Assembly (NCBI GenBank): GCA_907163375.1
Contig: CAJQUW010016952.1
Location: 23,344 to 87,343, forward strand
DNA from: Prostheceraeus crozeri
Taxonomy: Eukaryota; Platyhelminthes; Polycladida; Euryleptidae
Reading direction: 5' to 3'
Length of the DNA: 64,000 nt
The notes under the pieces are model-generated. The model saw nothing but the letters and a program-made list of their open reading frames with translations, searched no databases and had not been told where the DNA came from. The position numbers were made by a program, and so were the translations under genes. Of this stretch, positions 10,894 to 20,365 are shown piece by piece. Positions within the stretch are counted from its first letter, which is position 1; each line of letters starts with the position of its first letter.

Positions 10894-12706
10894 ATGCCGT
10901 CTCGCTACAAAAGGAAAACCGATCATCGATCGACATGGACTGAGGATAGTTTACGAAATGCGATTTTGGCTGTAAGGAATGGAAAGAGCGTAAACAAATC
11001 AGCTACTGAGTACGAATTCCACGTCGTACATTAAGAGACCGGTTGAAAAATCAAAATTTTAGCGGACCTTCTCCTGGAGTTCACTGCATATTCACAATAG
11101 AACAAGAAAAAGAGATAGCTGATTATGCATTACTATTGAGCAACTTGTATTATGGTATTTCACGAGAGGATTTGTGTTCGCTGGCGTACGAATACGCAGT
11201 AAGAAATGACATCACCAACAACTTTAGTAAAACCAAAGGTGTTGCGGGAAAGGACTGGTATTATGGATTCATGGAAAGAAATCCCAAAATTTCGCTCCGT
11301 AAACCGGAAGGAACAAGCTTGAATCGAGTGATCGCTTTTAACAGAACTGCAGTTGATAAATTTTTTAGTAACCTTATTTCAATTCAGGAAGATCATCACA
11401 TTGACGCCAAACGAATTTATAATATGGACGAGACAGGTATTTCCAACGTGCAGAGGCCTCAAAAGATTTTGGCCACCAAAGGGCAGCATCAGGTCGGCAA
11501 AGTTATAAGTTATGAACGTGGCCAGACAACGACAGTGATATGCTGTGTCAGTGCCGTCGGTCACTATATCCCTCCATTTTTCATTTATGCTAGAGCTCGA
11601 ATGAATCCTGTGCTAATGAATGGAGCTCCACCTGGATCAATGGGAAAAGTTTCGGCTTCTGGTTGGACAAACAAAGAACTATTCCTTTGTTGGATCGATC
11701 ACTTTGTTGAATGTACGAATTGTTCCAAAGACAGCAAGGTTATTTTGATTCTGGACAATCATGAAAGCCACATTGGCTTAGAAGCATATAATCGTTGCAG
11801 GGATAACGGCATCATTGTATTAACAATACCACCACATACGTCTCACAAACTGCAGCCGTTGGATTTATCCATTTTCGGTCCACTAAAGACGGCTTTTTAT
11901 AGACAGTGTGATTGGTTCATGAAGCAAAATCCTGGGAGACGAATAATGCAATACGAAATAGTGAGTTTATTCCACCAAGCATGGAAAAAAATGCGCCTCA
12001 ATTGAAAAGGCAGAAAATGGCTTTTGATCATCAGGGATCTTTCCATTAAATCCAGATGTATTTTCGGATGAGGATTTCATTGCGATTGATCATCTGAAAC
12101 CGCCTTCAGTAGCGCCATCCGCGTCTCTTCATCGATCACCGACTGTATCTCGTCATCGCTCGCCGACTGTGTCTCGTCATCGTTCGCCAACTGTGTCTCG
12201 TCATCGTTCGGCATCTGTGTCTCGTCATCGTTCGCCATCTGTGTCTCGTCATCGTTCGCCGACTGTGTCTCGTCATCGTTCGCCGACTGTTTCTAATCAA
12301 CTTTATGATGATAAAATGAATACATCGGGAACAAGCGTATCTCTCCAGCGAATTTGGCCTCTGCCTGAACACGAAAATTCGAAGCAGCGCAAGCGGAAGC
12401 GCGGTGAATCAATTATTTTTACTTCCTCACCTCAGAAACTTTTATTGATGGAACAGTGCAGAAAAACTGAGTCAACCAAACAACCTCAGGTGAAAAAGAA
12501 GATGCGAGTCGTGAGAGACAAAAAACGCGAAACTAAAGAAAAACAATTAGATTATTTTTGTCTTTTCTGCGACGAGGCCTACACTGATCCACCTGATGAG
12601 GATTGGATAATGCCATAAATGGTCGCATGAGTCATGTACTGATTATGATAAAAGGAATATCGATGATTACTGTTGTGATCATTGTCCAATGAACATAGAA
12701 ATTTAG
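10894..12706 (+). pseudogene. pogo-type transposase (DD35D) with RS-like repeat and zinc finger
   Basis: The start MPSRYKRKTDHRSTWTED opens a psq-type helix-turn-helix. A one-base loss near 11010-11020 shifts the frame, because PRRTLRDRLKN is readable in the next one. The 11043-12005 frame contains the CENP-B-like DNA-binding region and the catalytic core: YNMDETG, LILDNHESH, then HKLQPLD with 35 residues between the second and third Asp. After another frameshift near 11990 and an in-frame TGA, seven 24-bp units encode SRHRSPTV-type repeats (12130-12295). The tail is a Cys/His zinc finger: CLFC, then CHKW..HESC, then YCCDHC, ending at 12706 after a further frameshift near 12611. All three catalytic Asp survive, so the breaks look recent. 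Confidence 0.9.
12130..12295 (+). repeat. 24-bp tandem repeat encoding SRHRSPTV units
   Basis: About seven copies of a 24-base unit (TCTCGTCATCGTTCGCC plus ACTGTG or close variants), always in codon register, translate to repeated Ser-Arg/His-Arg-Ser-Pro. It lies between the catalytic core and the C-terminal zinc finger of the transposase. Confidence 0.95.
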
Positions 12707-13341
12707 ATTTACGATACTTGGCGTAATTACCCGCCAAAGAATTTATTTGAAAAAAATTAAAGGTTTTGTAATTTTTACTATAGTCTTGTATAACTTTGTT
12801 TTTATAATACAATTGGTACCCCTTGGTGAAGTACAATGTATAATTGTTACTCAGTCTGTTTTTCATCCTAAATAAACTGTTAATTGCATCAGTAGAGGAC
12901 TTTTTCCTTAGCATGGCGCAATTACCCGACCTTCCCCTACCTATGTCTTCGCACACAACAAAGGCAAACTCTCCATCCTCCGTGAATCTCTCAAAGCCGT
13001 CAGTCAGACCTACATCAAAGTAGAAAAATTCATAATTGTCATCAGTGCCAAAGACAGATCAAACAAATTAACCTCAAACCGCATAGCTATCCAAGGCATC
13101 CTCAAAGAATCAGAGAGACTTTTTCCCAATGCCAAGCGGTTTGTCCACTTAGCAGGCATCGCATTAAGCTACTCCGAAGAGGAGAAATCCAACTGCCAAG
13201 AGCTGAACAATTACATCATCAACAAAGCACCCTCGTCATGCTTGCATATTCCTGCACAGCTCGACTTTGCCGTTGCTGGCCACGATTGGAGCCCCGCCAC
13301 CACTGAAAACACTTACAGAACCATAGCAAATTATTTAAACT

Positions 13342-14455
13342 AAACTCCGCAAAGCTCAAGGCACTACCGTATCTCAACATAGTCATCCTGGACCCCAACT
13401 TCACTCCCACCAATGACACCTACGAACTTTTCCTTCTCTCCCCTGGATTTGTCTCTACGCCGAATGTCAATCAGCACAACCACATTAGACATCAAGTCAA
13501 TGATTTCATCCGTAAAGTTCTTTGGAAATCAATCCTTCCAGACATTCCTCTACCAAACGAACGTTTTGGCCTACTTCCAAATACCCGCTTTCCATCGCTG
13601 GAAATGATTCCAACCCCAACACTAGAAAAAACTGAACGTCTAAGGCAAGCAACCCGCTCCATACTCAATACTGCACATGAATGCCACTCAACTGCTAACC
13701 TCCCAATTAGTCTCCGCAACGAAATAACAAGATTGCAAAATAATTCCAATATTACAATAAGACCTTCGGACAAAGGATGCAAGTGGGTGATAATGGCAAC
13801 AAAACAATATGAACGAGAGGCAGAAAGGCAACTTCAACAGCAGGAATATTACAGACTGATCGACAATGACCCCAGCCCCGTAATTATAACCTCCTTAACC
13901 CGCATCCTCAGAGATCTTCATCAACGTCAATTTCTAACTAAGAAAGAACTCACATTTCTCCTCCCCACAACGCGTTACCAAGACAGAACCTTCAATCTCC
14001 TACCGAAGCTCCACAAAAAAAATGGCCAACACCAGGCATGCCGCCAGGTCGACCGGTAGTCTCCGACACTCGGTCTGCTACAAGGAATGCATGCAATTTG
14101 ATCGACCACTTCCTCAAACCCATCTGCGAACTCCAAAGCAGCTACCTACGAGACTCAAATCATCTGATAGCCTTACTCAGAACAACCAAAATCAACGTAA
14201 ATGATATCCTCTTCACAATGGACGTCGAATCTTTATATACCAACATCCCTACCAACGAAGGAATACAGACAATTTCCAGCTTCCTACGTCAATACCCGAA
14301 CCCGAAAAGACCAGACCTTTCCCTCATCAATATTCTCCGACTACTCCTAACTTCTAATGATTTTGTCTTTAACAACAGGAGATGGCTGCAGCATCATGGA
14401 GTAGCCATGGGCAAAAGCTTCGGCGGCTCCTACGCCAATCTCTTCATCACCATCA
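13342..14455 (+). pseudogene. PLE 2 reverse transcriptase, truncated
   Basis: From ~13320 a frame reads YLNIVILDPNFTP, FLLSPGFVSTPN and FIRKVLWKSILP, a PLE-type pre-RT region. It then reads NITIRPSDKGCKWVIM (RT1), FNLLPKLHKKN, and after a frameshift near 14035 MPPGRPVVSD, FTMDVESLYTNIPTNEG, and GVAMGKSFGGSYANLF (~14400-14445). It ends at about 14455 where a minisatellite begins, so the YIDD box, thumb and GIY-YIG nuclease are missing. It is non-functional. Confidence 0.85.
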
Positions 14456-14459
14456 GTAG

Positions 14460-14610
14460 TTAGTATTGCGGACGCACTGATAGTGGATACGAACATGGAT
14501 AGGAACATGTTCCGAATTGCGAATGCGAACATGGATATGAACATGTTCCGAATTGCCAATGGATGCGAACATGGATAGGAACATGTAAATAGGAACCGCG
14601 TTCCGATTGA
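14460..14610. repeat. Minisatellite, ~40-bp units with GAACATGTTC
   Basis: Three degenerate units of GCGAACATGGATAGGAACATG TTCCGAATT type follow the truncated PLE. The palindrome GAACATGTTC occurs at 14503-14512 and 14539-14548. Open frames on the minus strand through it (repeats of MFIS/MFLS) are artefacts. 14610-14900 holds nothing recognisable. Confidence 0.7.
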
Positions 14611-14906
14611 TAGGCAAATTGAGATCATACTCAATGATTCGGAACGGCTGGTTCCGAAATTGAATTAGAGTATGTGAATTAGAATAGGGATGCGAACATC
14701 TATTTCGGTACTTAAACAGGTGTTTGTTTTGAGACTGCTTGCTCAAATGCGACAATTGTGGCCATTGTGACTATGATGACAATTTTTATTTTCATAATGC
14801 GTTTACAGATCAGAAATTATGTTATGAATGTTCTATTATTTACTAATCAGAATCCCATTTACAGAATTTGCGAAATGAAAACAAGAGGTTTACAATGTAA
14901 GTGTAA

Positions 14907-15200
14907 TTAACCATAAAAAATGAAAGAAGGTAAGTCACGTCCCTCGGGGGACTCCGTTAACTTCAAGAAGTCCTCAGCCCATTCGAGGAATGTTGCATTG
15001 TTTGTGAAGTCGTGATCACACTCGTGTATAGGGCACTTCGCCGACAGTCCTTTTCTCCTTTGGAGTGCTGTCACTGTTAAAGTCTTCCAGAGTTCCACTT
15101 TACATCCGCAACACAAATTAACCTTCGCATCCAACGGTCCACCCATAATTACTTGGCTTTCATTTTGGTAACAGAACAGTTGTTTCTGGGTACTCATCAT
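14907..15200 (-). CDS. Small Cys-rich protein of the virus-like element
   Basis: A 97-residue frame starts at tandem ATGs (15200 and 15197) about 80 bases downstream of a minus-strand TATA box. It contains VNLCCGCKVELW and later CPIHECDHDF, a possible zinc-binding arrangement, and ends EGRDLPSFIFYG. No signal peptide or membrane segment is visible. It is transcribed outward from the shared promoter at 15279-15355. Its function is unknown; by position it resembles early or accessory genes at the termini of small DNA viruses. I chose the inner Met because the longer frame upstream crosses the promoter. Confidence 0.5.
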   Translation of the reverse strand: MMSTQKQLFCYQNESQVIMGGPLDAKVNLCCGCKVELWKTLTVTALQRRKGLSAKCPIHECDHDFTNNATFLEWAEDFLKLTESPEGRDLPSFIFYG

Positions 15201-15278
15201 GAAATAGATTCGTAATAGATTCTTAATGTCTACTGAAGTCACGAGGATTAGAACTTGCTTAATTGGAACAATGTCATC

Positions 15279-15355
15279 CTTATATATCCCTTTAGGGAAA
15301 ATCGGAACCTCTCTGATTGGCTGTTGGGAATTCCTTTGTTTAAAAAGTATATAAG
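15279..15355. promoter_or_regulatory. Divergent promoter with two TATA boxes and a CCAAT box
   Basis: The minus-strand TATA box is GATATATAAG (15279-15288) and the plus-strand TATA box is TATATAAG (15348-15355). An inverted CCAAT (ATTGG, 15316-15320) sits midway. On the plus strand an initiator-like TCATC at 15377-15381 lies 30 bases after the TATA start. The minus side has similar room before its ATG at 15200. Confidence 0.65.
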
Positions 15356-15447
15356 TCCTAGCTGTGTACCAATTCTCATCAAAGGTTCTAATCCTCAAGT
15401 ACCATATTATCAGCTATCTTATCTATATTATTCTAATCACATTGAAA

Positions 15448-15849
15448 ATGGAACGTATCACAGCATCTCCCACTTCTCCTGTTGAAAGGACGGAATCGCC
15501 ATGCGAACCCAGAGTGTTCGTAAGAGGACCTGTAACTCCTGATCATGAATCATCAGAAGATGAAAGTTTGGTACTACAGAGGAGTATCATCGAAACACCG
15601 GTGGAAGCTCTCATAACAGTCAAGACACGTAGTGGAAGTCAGGTTCGAAATGCTCCACGAAAAACAAACATGAAGCGGATATGTGTGCGATTAGAGCCTG
15701 AAGAACAGAATTTGACAACTGCGCTGGAGTTCATCATAATGGATCCAGCCACGCCTCGCCGCTGCCCTAGTGCCCCCAAAAAGACAAGAGTATGTGTTCG
15801 AGTTGACCTGAAGAGACTGATTCCCTTCCCCAACATTGAAAATATGTAA
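15448..15849 (+). CDS. Small Ser/Thr/Pro-rich protein of the virus-like element
   Basis: A 133-residue frame begins MERITASPTSPVERTESP, about 70 bases downstream of the predicted start site of the divergent promoter. It is rich in SP/TP sites and has an acidic SSEDES patch, then two similar basic segments (RKTNMKRICVRLEPE and KKTRVCVRVDLKRL). This suggests an internal duplication and possibly nucleic-acid binding. No known domain is recognised. It faces into the element and its 3' end is followed by ~300 bases of AT-rich sequence. It looks whole. Confidence 0.5.
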   Translation: MERITASPTSPVERTESPCEPRVFVRGPVTPDHESSEDESLVLQRSIIETPVEALITVKTRSGSQVRNAPRKTNMKRICVRLEPEEQNLTTALEFIIMDPATPRRCPSAPKKTRVCVRVDLKRLIPFPNIENM

Positions 15850-16150
15850 TTTTTCATCTTTAATAACACTTACATAAATGAACAATCTTGTTTTTATAAT
15901 TTCACAAATCGAATTTCTGATAGGATTTGAATGGGAACTGGGGATAGATATATTCATCTCTGAAATAGCTACCTATAAGTATTTCTAAGTTTAATATTTC
16001 GAAGATATATATTTCAAATCACTTGTTTGAGACTTTGAAACAGCACCGAACATAGTAGAACAAATTTGAAATGAATATTAATGTGTAATTCAAATGATAG
16101 TCAAATTGGATGAAAGCTTGAATAGATTTACAGTGTTTTTGAATGCTTTT
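15850..16150. other. No gene seen
   Basis: AT-rich sequence between the small left gene and the tandem duplication. I see nothing coding and no clear signal. Confidence 0.4.
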
Positions 16151-16159
16151 TTCACCTTA

Positions 16160-16490
16160 GGATGATATCATACATATTGCATACAATACATCATAAGCTA
16201 GAGAATGAAAAGACCTTTCTAATGATATAAGGTATGTACCCATTCGATGAAGAAATCCCTGTTGCATGCAAGTGTATGCAGGAAGAAAAATTTATGATTT
16301 CAATTTCTAAGATTCTCAACTAAATTCTATCTATCTTTCAAAGGGCTATAGCTGCTTCGGATGGCGTCATACATATTGCATACAACACATCATTGGAATC
16401 AGAATGAAAAGAGCTTTCGAATGATATAACATATGTACCTATTCAATGAAAAAATCCTTGTTGTATGCAGGTGTATGCAACTGGAAAAAT
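16160..16490. repeat. Two tandem ~198-bp degenerate units
   Basis: The block beginning TCATACATATTGCATACAA occurs at ~16168 and ~16365. Both copies continue through GAATGAAAAGA, AATGATATAA, TATGTACC and TGTATGCA in the same order. It is non-coding. Confidence 0.85.
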
Positions 16491-16708
16491 TCTAAGTTTT
16501 TCTCAAAAATAACTAAGTTTTAAAATTTTTGAAAATTTTCAAAGTTAAAGTTTGATCACTCGAAATGACCATAATGCATAAACTTCCACATGAACTTGAC
16601 CTTGACCTTTGACCTTCATACACTTCATACACGGCGGAGGAGGTCCTCAAAACTCGAAAATTTATTTACCCATGGGTTCCGGGTGCCATAGATACTCTTC
16701 TTGCTTCC

Positions 16709-16755
16709 CAAACCCTAACCCTAAACCTAACCTTAACCCTAACCCTAACCCTAGA
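16709..16755. repeat. Internal CCCTAA (telomere-type) array
   Basis: Seven to eight CCCTAA-like units, some degenerate (CCCTAAACC, CCTTAACC), read on the plus strand. It is far from a chromosome end, so it is an interstitial array. Confidence 0.9.
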
Positions 16756-16771
16756 TGCCATTAAATTTAAA

Positions 16772-16860
16772 TTTGGCGCGAAATTTGATTTTTCGAAATG
16801 TGGCGCGAAATTTGATTTTACGAAATTTGGCGCGAAATTTGAATTTCGATTTTTGCGCGT
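16772..16860. promoter_or_regulatory. Cluster of E2F-type sites
   Basis: TTTGGCGCGAAA occurs at 16772-16783 and 16826-16837, a variant GTGGCGCGAAA at 16800-16810, and TTTTGCGCG at 16851-16859, with ~27-base spacing. TTTSGCGC is the established E2F consensus. The cluster stands ~320 bases upstream of the TATA box of the spliced unit. Confidence 0.5.
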
Positions 16861-17178
16861 TTTATGATCAGTTTGGATTTAACTTCTTAAAACTTAATGA
16901 CTTTTTCTTTATTATTTGAATTTTGATGAAATCCTTAACTTAATTTCAATTTTAAATGTTTAGAACTGCAGGGAATCGATCTTCATCACATGTTAATTGG
17001 TTTAACTTCGCGGTTACATGTACCACTCTAGCATCAAAGACTTTGATGGCACTTTTCTATTTCATCATTAAAATATATCAGCGGTTTAGTTTTGTTTGAA
17101 TTGAACAGTTTGTTTTTCTATACCAATGTGATGTTATGATGACATCCGGTCTTTGTTCATGGTTCCTTTGTTAGAATC

Positions 17179-17215
17179 ATATATAAAGAAGTTGTAGAGC
17201 TCCGTTCTTCACTCA
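17179..17215 (+). promoter_or_regulatory. TATA box and initiator of the spliced unit
   Basis: ATATATAAAG (17179-17188) is followed 30 bases later by TTCACTC with the A at 17211, an initiator-like context. No competing ORF starts before the first donor at 17294. Confidence 0.6.
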
Positions 17216-17910
17216 TTTTTGAATTATTCTGTGTGCATAGCAGACCTCGTTCTCCATCTCTCCGTTTTATCTATTTATAACTGCAATTCTGAAGTGAGTT
17301 CTACATTCTTCTATTCACTACTTTCTATAGTTTGGGAGTAGGAACATTACTAAGTTCTTATAACCAGATAGTTTAAAACATGTGGCTGGATCTTAAGTTA
17401 GCAACACTATATGTTATATTATTAAACAGAATTATCAATTTTCATAATTAATTATAACATTTTCAAAACCTATAAAGCACACAAGCTTATATGATGAAAT
17501 GTTTAAATAAAGATAAACATTTCCAAAGTGTGCTTCAAATTTGTAAATAATTCAAATGCTAATTTTGTTTTCAAAGTGATAGTCTGTGGACCATTTACAA
17601 ATTAAAAGTTGTTTAACCAAAGTCAGAAATGTTTATCTTTTTTAAAATATCAGTTTCGTTTCTATGATTTCATTTCGAAATAAAATAATAATACATCAGC
17701 TGATTTCAATTTCATGTTAATATGTAAACAACCCTTTTCAAGATAAATTCAACATTTCGACTTTCGGTTTCTATCTCGAAAAATATATATATCTCTCAGA
17801 AAATTAATGACTGTAGAATTACTTTCCAATATTTATACAATAGTTACTTAAATGAGTTCATATTTGCTAACAGACAATGTAATGACAAACGTTTTCCATG
17901 ACTTACAGAA

Positions 17911-18339
17911 ATGGTTCGTCAAGCAAGCATTGCACGCCAAAGATTAATTTTCCACTACTGTGAAACTTGTAAACAACCGGTGCGTCATGCCAACAAGAGT
18001 GGACATAAAGACTGCAATTTCAAGGAGGGCTGCACTTATGTCTACTGCCTCACCTGCAGAGCCTACGTGCGAAGCACAAAAATGGCCAACGATGAAAAGT
18101 CCAAAACCTTCATCATCCGGCATGCATCCTGTGCGCAGAAGAATGGCAGGGGTGGAGTTAACCTGACATCCAAAGCTGAAAGAAACAAATTGGCTAGACT
18201 GTTCGCGAAGGAGGATAGGGCTGCAGAAGGAGTTCTAAGTCAATGCGCCGAACCCTCAAAACCCACCACAAAACCCCCACAAAAAGAAAATTTAAATCAA
18301 GAGAATTCCTGGACAGTGACTCTTCATCCAGTGATTTAG
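17911..18339 (+). CDS. Cys/His-rich protein of the virus-like element
   Basis: A 142-codon frame begins MVRQASIARQRL immediately after a splice acceptor. The first 70 residues hold CETCKQPV, a His pair, CNFKEGC and YCLTCRAYV, then RHASC, which is an ordered series of CxxC and His residues consistent with a zinc-binding module. The rest is basic (SKAERNKLARLFAKED) and then Pro/Lys-rich. Downstream exons of the same unit are acidic and Ser-rich. A nuclear regulatory or nucleic-acid-binding role is possible, but I do not recognise the family. The 3' end of the coding part is uncertain because of splicing. Confidence 0.5.
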   Translation: MVRQASIARQRLIFHYCETCKQPVRHANKSGHKDCNFKEGCTYVYCLTCRAYVRSTKMANDEKSKTFIIRHASCAQKNGRGGVNLTSKAERNKLARLFAKEDRAAEGVLSQCAEPSKPTTKPPQKENLNQENSWTVTLHPVI

Positions 18340-18770
18340 ATGTGAGTACTGATAACTGCACATGCTAAATTTAAAATAAAAAATGAATAATGTTAAGAAC
18401 ATTTGTTTCGCTATGTATGAAGTAAATTCAATTTTTAAAACATTTCAGTGTTTTAATCATTCATCGTTGGCCAGAGGTCTCAAGCGAAGAAAAAGACAAA
18501 GATTGTCAAAAAGTTACCTCAAGTGAGAAATGTAAGTCATGTTCATAAAAATTAATCATCTTTGATGTAAAATAATATGTTATTTCTCTTTACAACTGTT
18601 TAAAATTCTGCCACCGGTACCGAAGATGAGTGCGGTAGAAGAAACAAGTAGCCCACGTCCCGTAAGTACAGCTGTTATAGTCGTTATTATAAGTTCCTCT
18701 CAGCACTTCTTAATGTATCATACATAATCCATTTAATCAATTATTCTTCTATCTTTTTCTACCGTTTCAG

Positions 18771-18992
18771 GTAATGAGATCCTTATCCCTGAAAAAGACC
18801 AGGGTTAATAGCGTCGCCTCAACATCTGCGACTACAACTTCCGTTGAGGATAATGAGGAGCGTCCCTCATCCGATGAGAGGGAGGATTCAGACGAGAGTA
18901 GCGAATCTTCAACATCGACCACCTCGTCCTCTTCAACATCGACCACCTCGTCGCCCACATCTTCTGATGAGGATGAAGCAAGGCATTCCCTT
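18771..18992 (+). CDS. Acidic Ser/Thr-rich exon
   Basis: This exon lies between a TTTCAG acceptor and a GTAAGT donor. It encodes low-complexity sequence dominated by Ser, Thr, Asp and Glu (SSTSTTSSSSTSTTSSPTSS), with many predicted CK2 sites. Two near-identical 21-base units (TCAACATCGACCACCTCGTC) make part of it. Acidic serine tracts are common in viral regulatory proteins. There is no other functional clue. Confidence 0.4.
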
Positions 18993-19371
18993 GTAAGTAC
19001 CGAATTTAATAATTAATAACTAAATCTCATGATTTCTCTTGATAAATGCTGTTCTAAAATTATAACAGTGATATCTATCTATCATTGGAGTGGGAGACAG
19101 TTCCTTCGCTTTCATTCTTTTACTAAAGGTCTTGCACTGAGGTTGGATAATGAATTCTATCCACATCTGGGTTTTGGCTATGGACTACATCTAACGTCAA
19201 TTGCTACTGCAAATGTTACAAAAATTTATTCAAACCGAATAAGCAAATATCATTATTAATTCAAAATATTTAATGAAGATGTCGTAGAATGTGAAGAACG
19301 CATCATTTTGAATAAGCTTTGGTGTCAAGCCTTTGTCACTTATTGAGTTAGTAAAACGATAGAATGCGACT

Positions 19372-20186
19372 GTGGGTAAGAAGTATGGAGAGAAACTCAT
19401 GGCGCGGAAGGATAAGCTGGTTATTCAGAAATATAATGACGAACTTACAATTTATTTCTCTCCAACCTTGCGTCATTTTGTAAGACATGTATCGCCTATT
19501 ATTGGAAGCGGTATGGTTTATGCTTCTCATGAATATCACACTAAAGCTGATTCAGTTAATGATGAATGGTGGGTGGACATCTATGGTGATCGCATCAAGA
19601 AAATTTACCAGTCTTATCAAGAATCTAAAGTTGCTATCAATATAATGCCGCATCTATATCATACAGTTGAAAGCTTCATTCATGTAGTAAATCCTTTTAT
19701 ACAACAGAAGTTGAAGCATGTGATGAAAAGTAAATATGATGTAAAGACACACCACATTTCGTTTTCAATTGAAAATCAACGCGTTGTTCTGAAACTGGGT
19801 GATGACATTCAATATCAATTGAGTAAAAATTTGAAAAAACTCTTTGGTTTTTCAATGCTACAAACGGTGTTTGCTGCTGCGCATACGATTGGTATAGAAA
19901 CACCAATGACACTTGATAAACATGAACAGCACCTTTACATTCAAAGTGATTTGATTCTACCTATTTCTGTTGGTGAGAAAAAGAATACATTTTACGTGAT
20001 TTCATTCATGATAAAGACGCTTCATATGGAATAGTCGAGAAGATGTTTGAATTTATTTTCTATCATCCCGTCGTCAAACAAACTATACCATCTATTGCTA
20101 TCAAAATTACCAATGGTTTACAAGAGTGCATCCATGTGAAAGATACTAAATCCCTCGTAACTTTAGTGTTTCGGAAAACAAAGTGA
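19372..20186 (+). pseudogene. Presumptive structural or accessory gene of the virus-like element (fossil)
   Basis: A long frame with beta-rich, mixed composition: LTIYFSPTLRHFV near the start, HLYHTVESFIHVVNPFI mid-way, HISFSIENQRVVLKLGDD, and IQYQLSKNLKKLFGF. The order of a tryptophan-rich segment, a helical VESF..VN segment, a beta segment ending VVLKL, and LSKNL..LFGF resembles, from memory, a protein common in PolB-bearing virus-like elements of invertebrates and often suspected to be virion-related. I cannot confirm that without a search. The start is unclear and may be spliced in from upstream. It precedes the AATAAA at 20210. It appears lightly broken. Confidence 0.4.
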
Positions 20187-20365
20187 AGTCATTGTGATAT
20201 GTTTATTGAAATAAAAATATGTTTATGAAAAAGTCTTTCCACAGATATAGGGGGAATGGGATGACTGTAGGCATATATTCACAAGGAAGAAACGATCTAA
20301 TGCGATACATAAAACAGCAATGTTTATCTACGGAAATCAACATGAAAATACTAAGTTAAGGATGA

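Larger units (their letters stand above)
10360..12937 (+). mobile_element. pogo/Tc1-mariner-type DNA transposon
   Basis: The ends are inverted repeats: the left begins GGGGAAGGTCG, followed by TAATAACGCCA, and the right end in reverse complement begins GGGGAAGGTCGGGTAAT. TA flanks both sides (10358-10359, 12938-12939), the classic Tc1/mariner/pogo target duplication. Length is 2578 bp. It carries one transposase gene on the plus strand, with several hundred bases of 5' and 3' non-coding sequence. The phrase GGCGTTATTACCCG and its variants recur inside the ends (for example near 10750), which may be subterminal transposase sites. Confidence 0.9.
10098..13341 (+). pseudogene. PLE 2 upstream coding region (interrupted)
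   Basis: An open frame without a clear Met runs ~10098-10358 and resumes 12938-13341 on the far side of the pogo insertion. The first part is basic and Pro/Ser-rich (PLRQRKRLPTSP). The second part is more ordered, with LSILRESLKAVSQTYIK and FVHLAGIALSYSEEEKS. I recognise no named domain. It may be an upstream ORF or the N-terminal extension of the PLE protein. It ends at a stop at 13339-13341, and coding then resumes in another frame. Confidence 0.5.
10090..14455 (+). mobile_element. Penelope-like element 2, 3'-truncated, split by pogo
   Basis: A second, unrelated-looking PLE begins just after a CT-rich stretch near 10080 and stops abruptly at about 14455, before the YIDD box and the GIY-YIG domain would appear. 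A pogo element is inserted at a TA (10358-10359 / 12938-12939). Reading across the insertion with one TA removed keeps the frame open (GDLNIANFIHDD then TYVFAHNK), so the insertion struck an ORF that was intact at that point. Its proline/threonine and codon usage (many ACC, CTC) differ from PLE 1. Confidence 0.75.
17211..20215 (+). other. Spliced plus-strand transcription unit of the virus-like element
   Basis: Signals suggest a leader exon (~17211-17293), a 615-bp intron (17294-17908; GAA/GTGAGT to TTACAG), and then an exon whose ATG is two bases inside it. Further GT-AG pairs lie at 18342-18448 and 18662-18770, with additional donors at 18532 and 18993. An AATAAA at 20210-20215 closes the unit. 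Adenovirus-type DNA viruses use leader introns in this way. Whether this family does so is inference. Confidence 0.5.

Noticed and set aside
14347-14755. Minus-strand frames rich in MFISMFA repeats
   Set aside because: Created by the GAACATG minisatellite.
16709-16755. Chromosome end
   Set aside because: The CCCTAA array is short and internal, with unique sequence on both sides.
18767-18958. Acidic minus-strand frame
   Set aside because: Antisense of the Ser/Thr-rich exon, which has splice signals on the plus strand.
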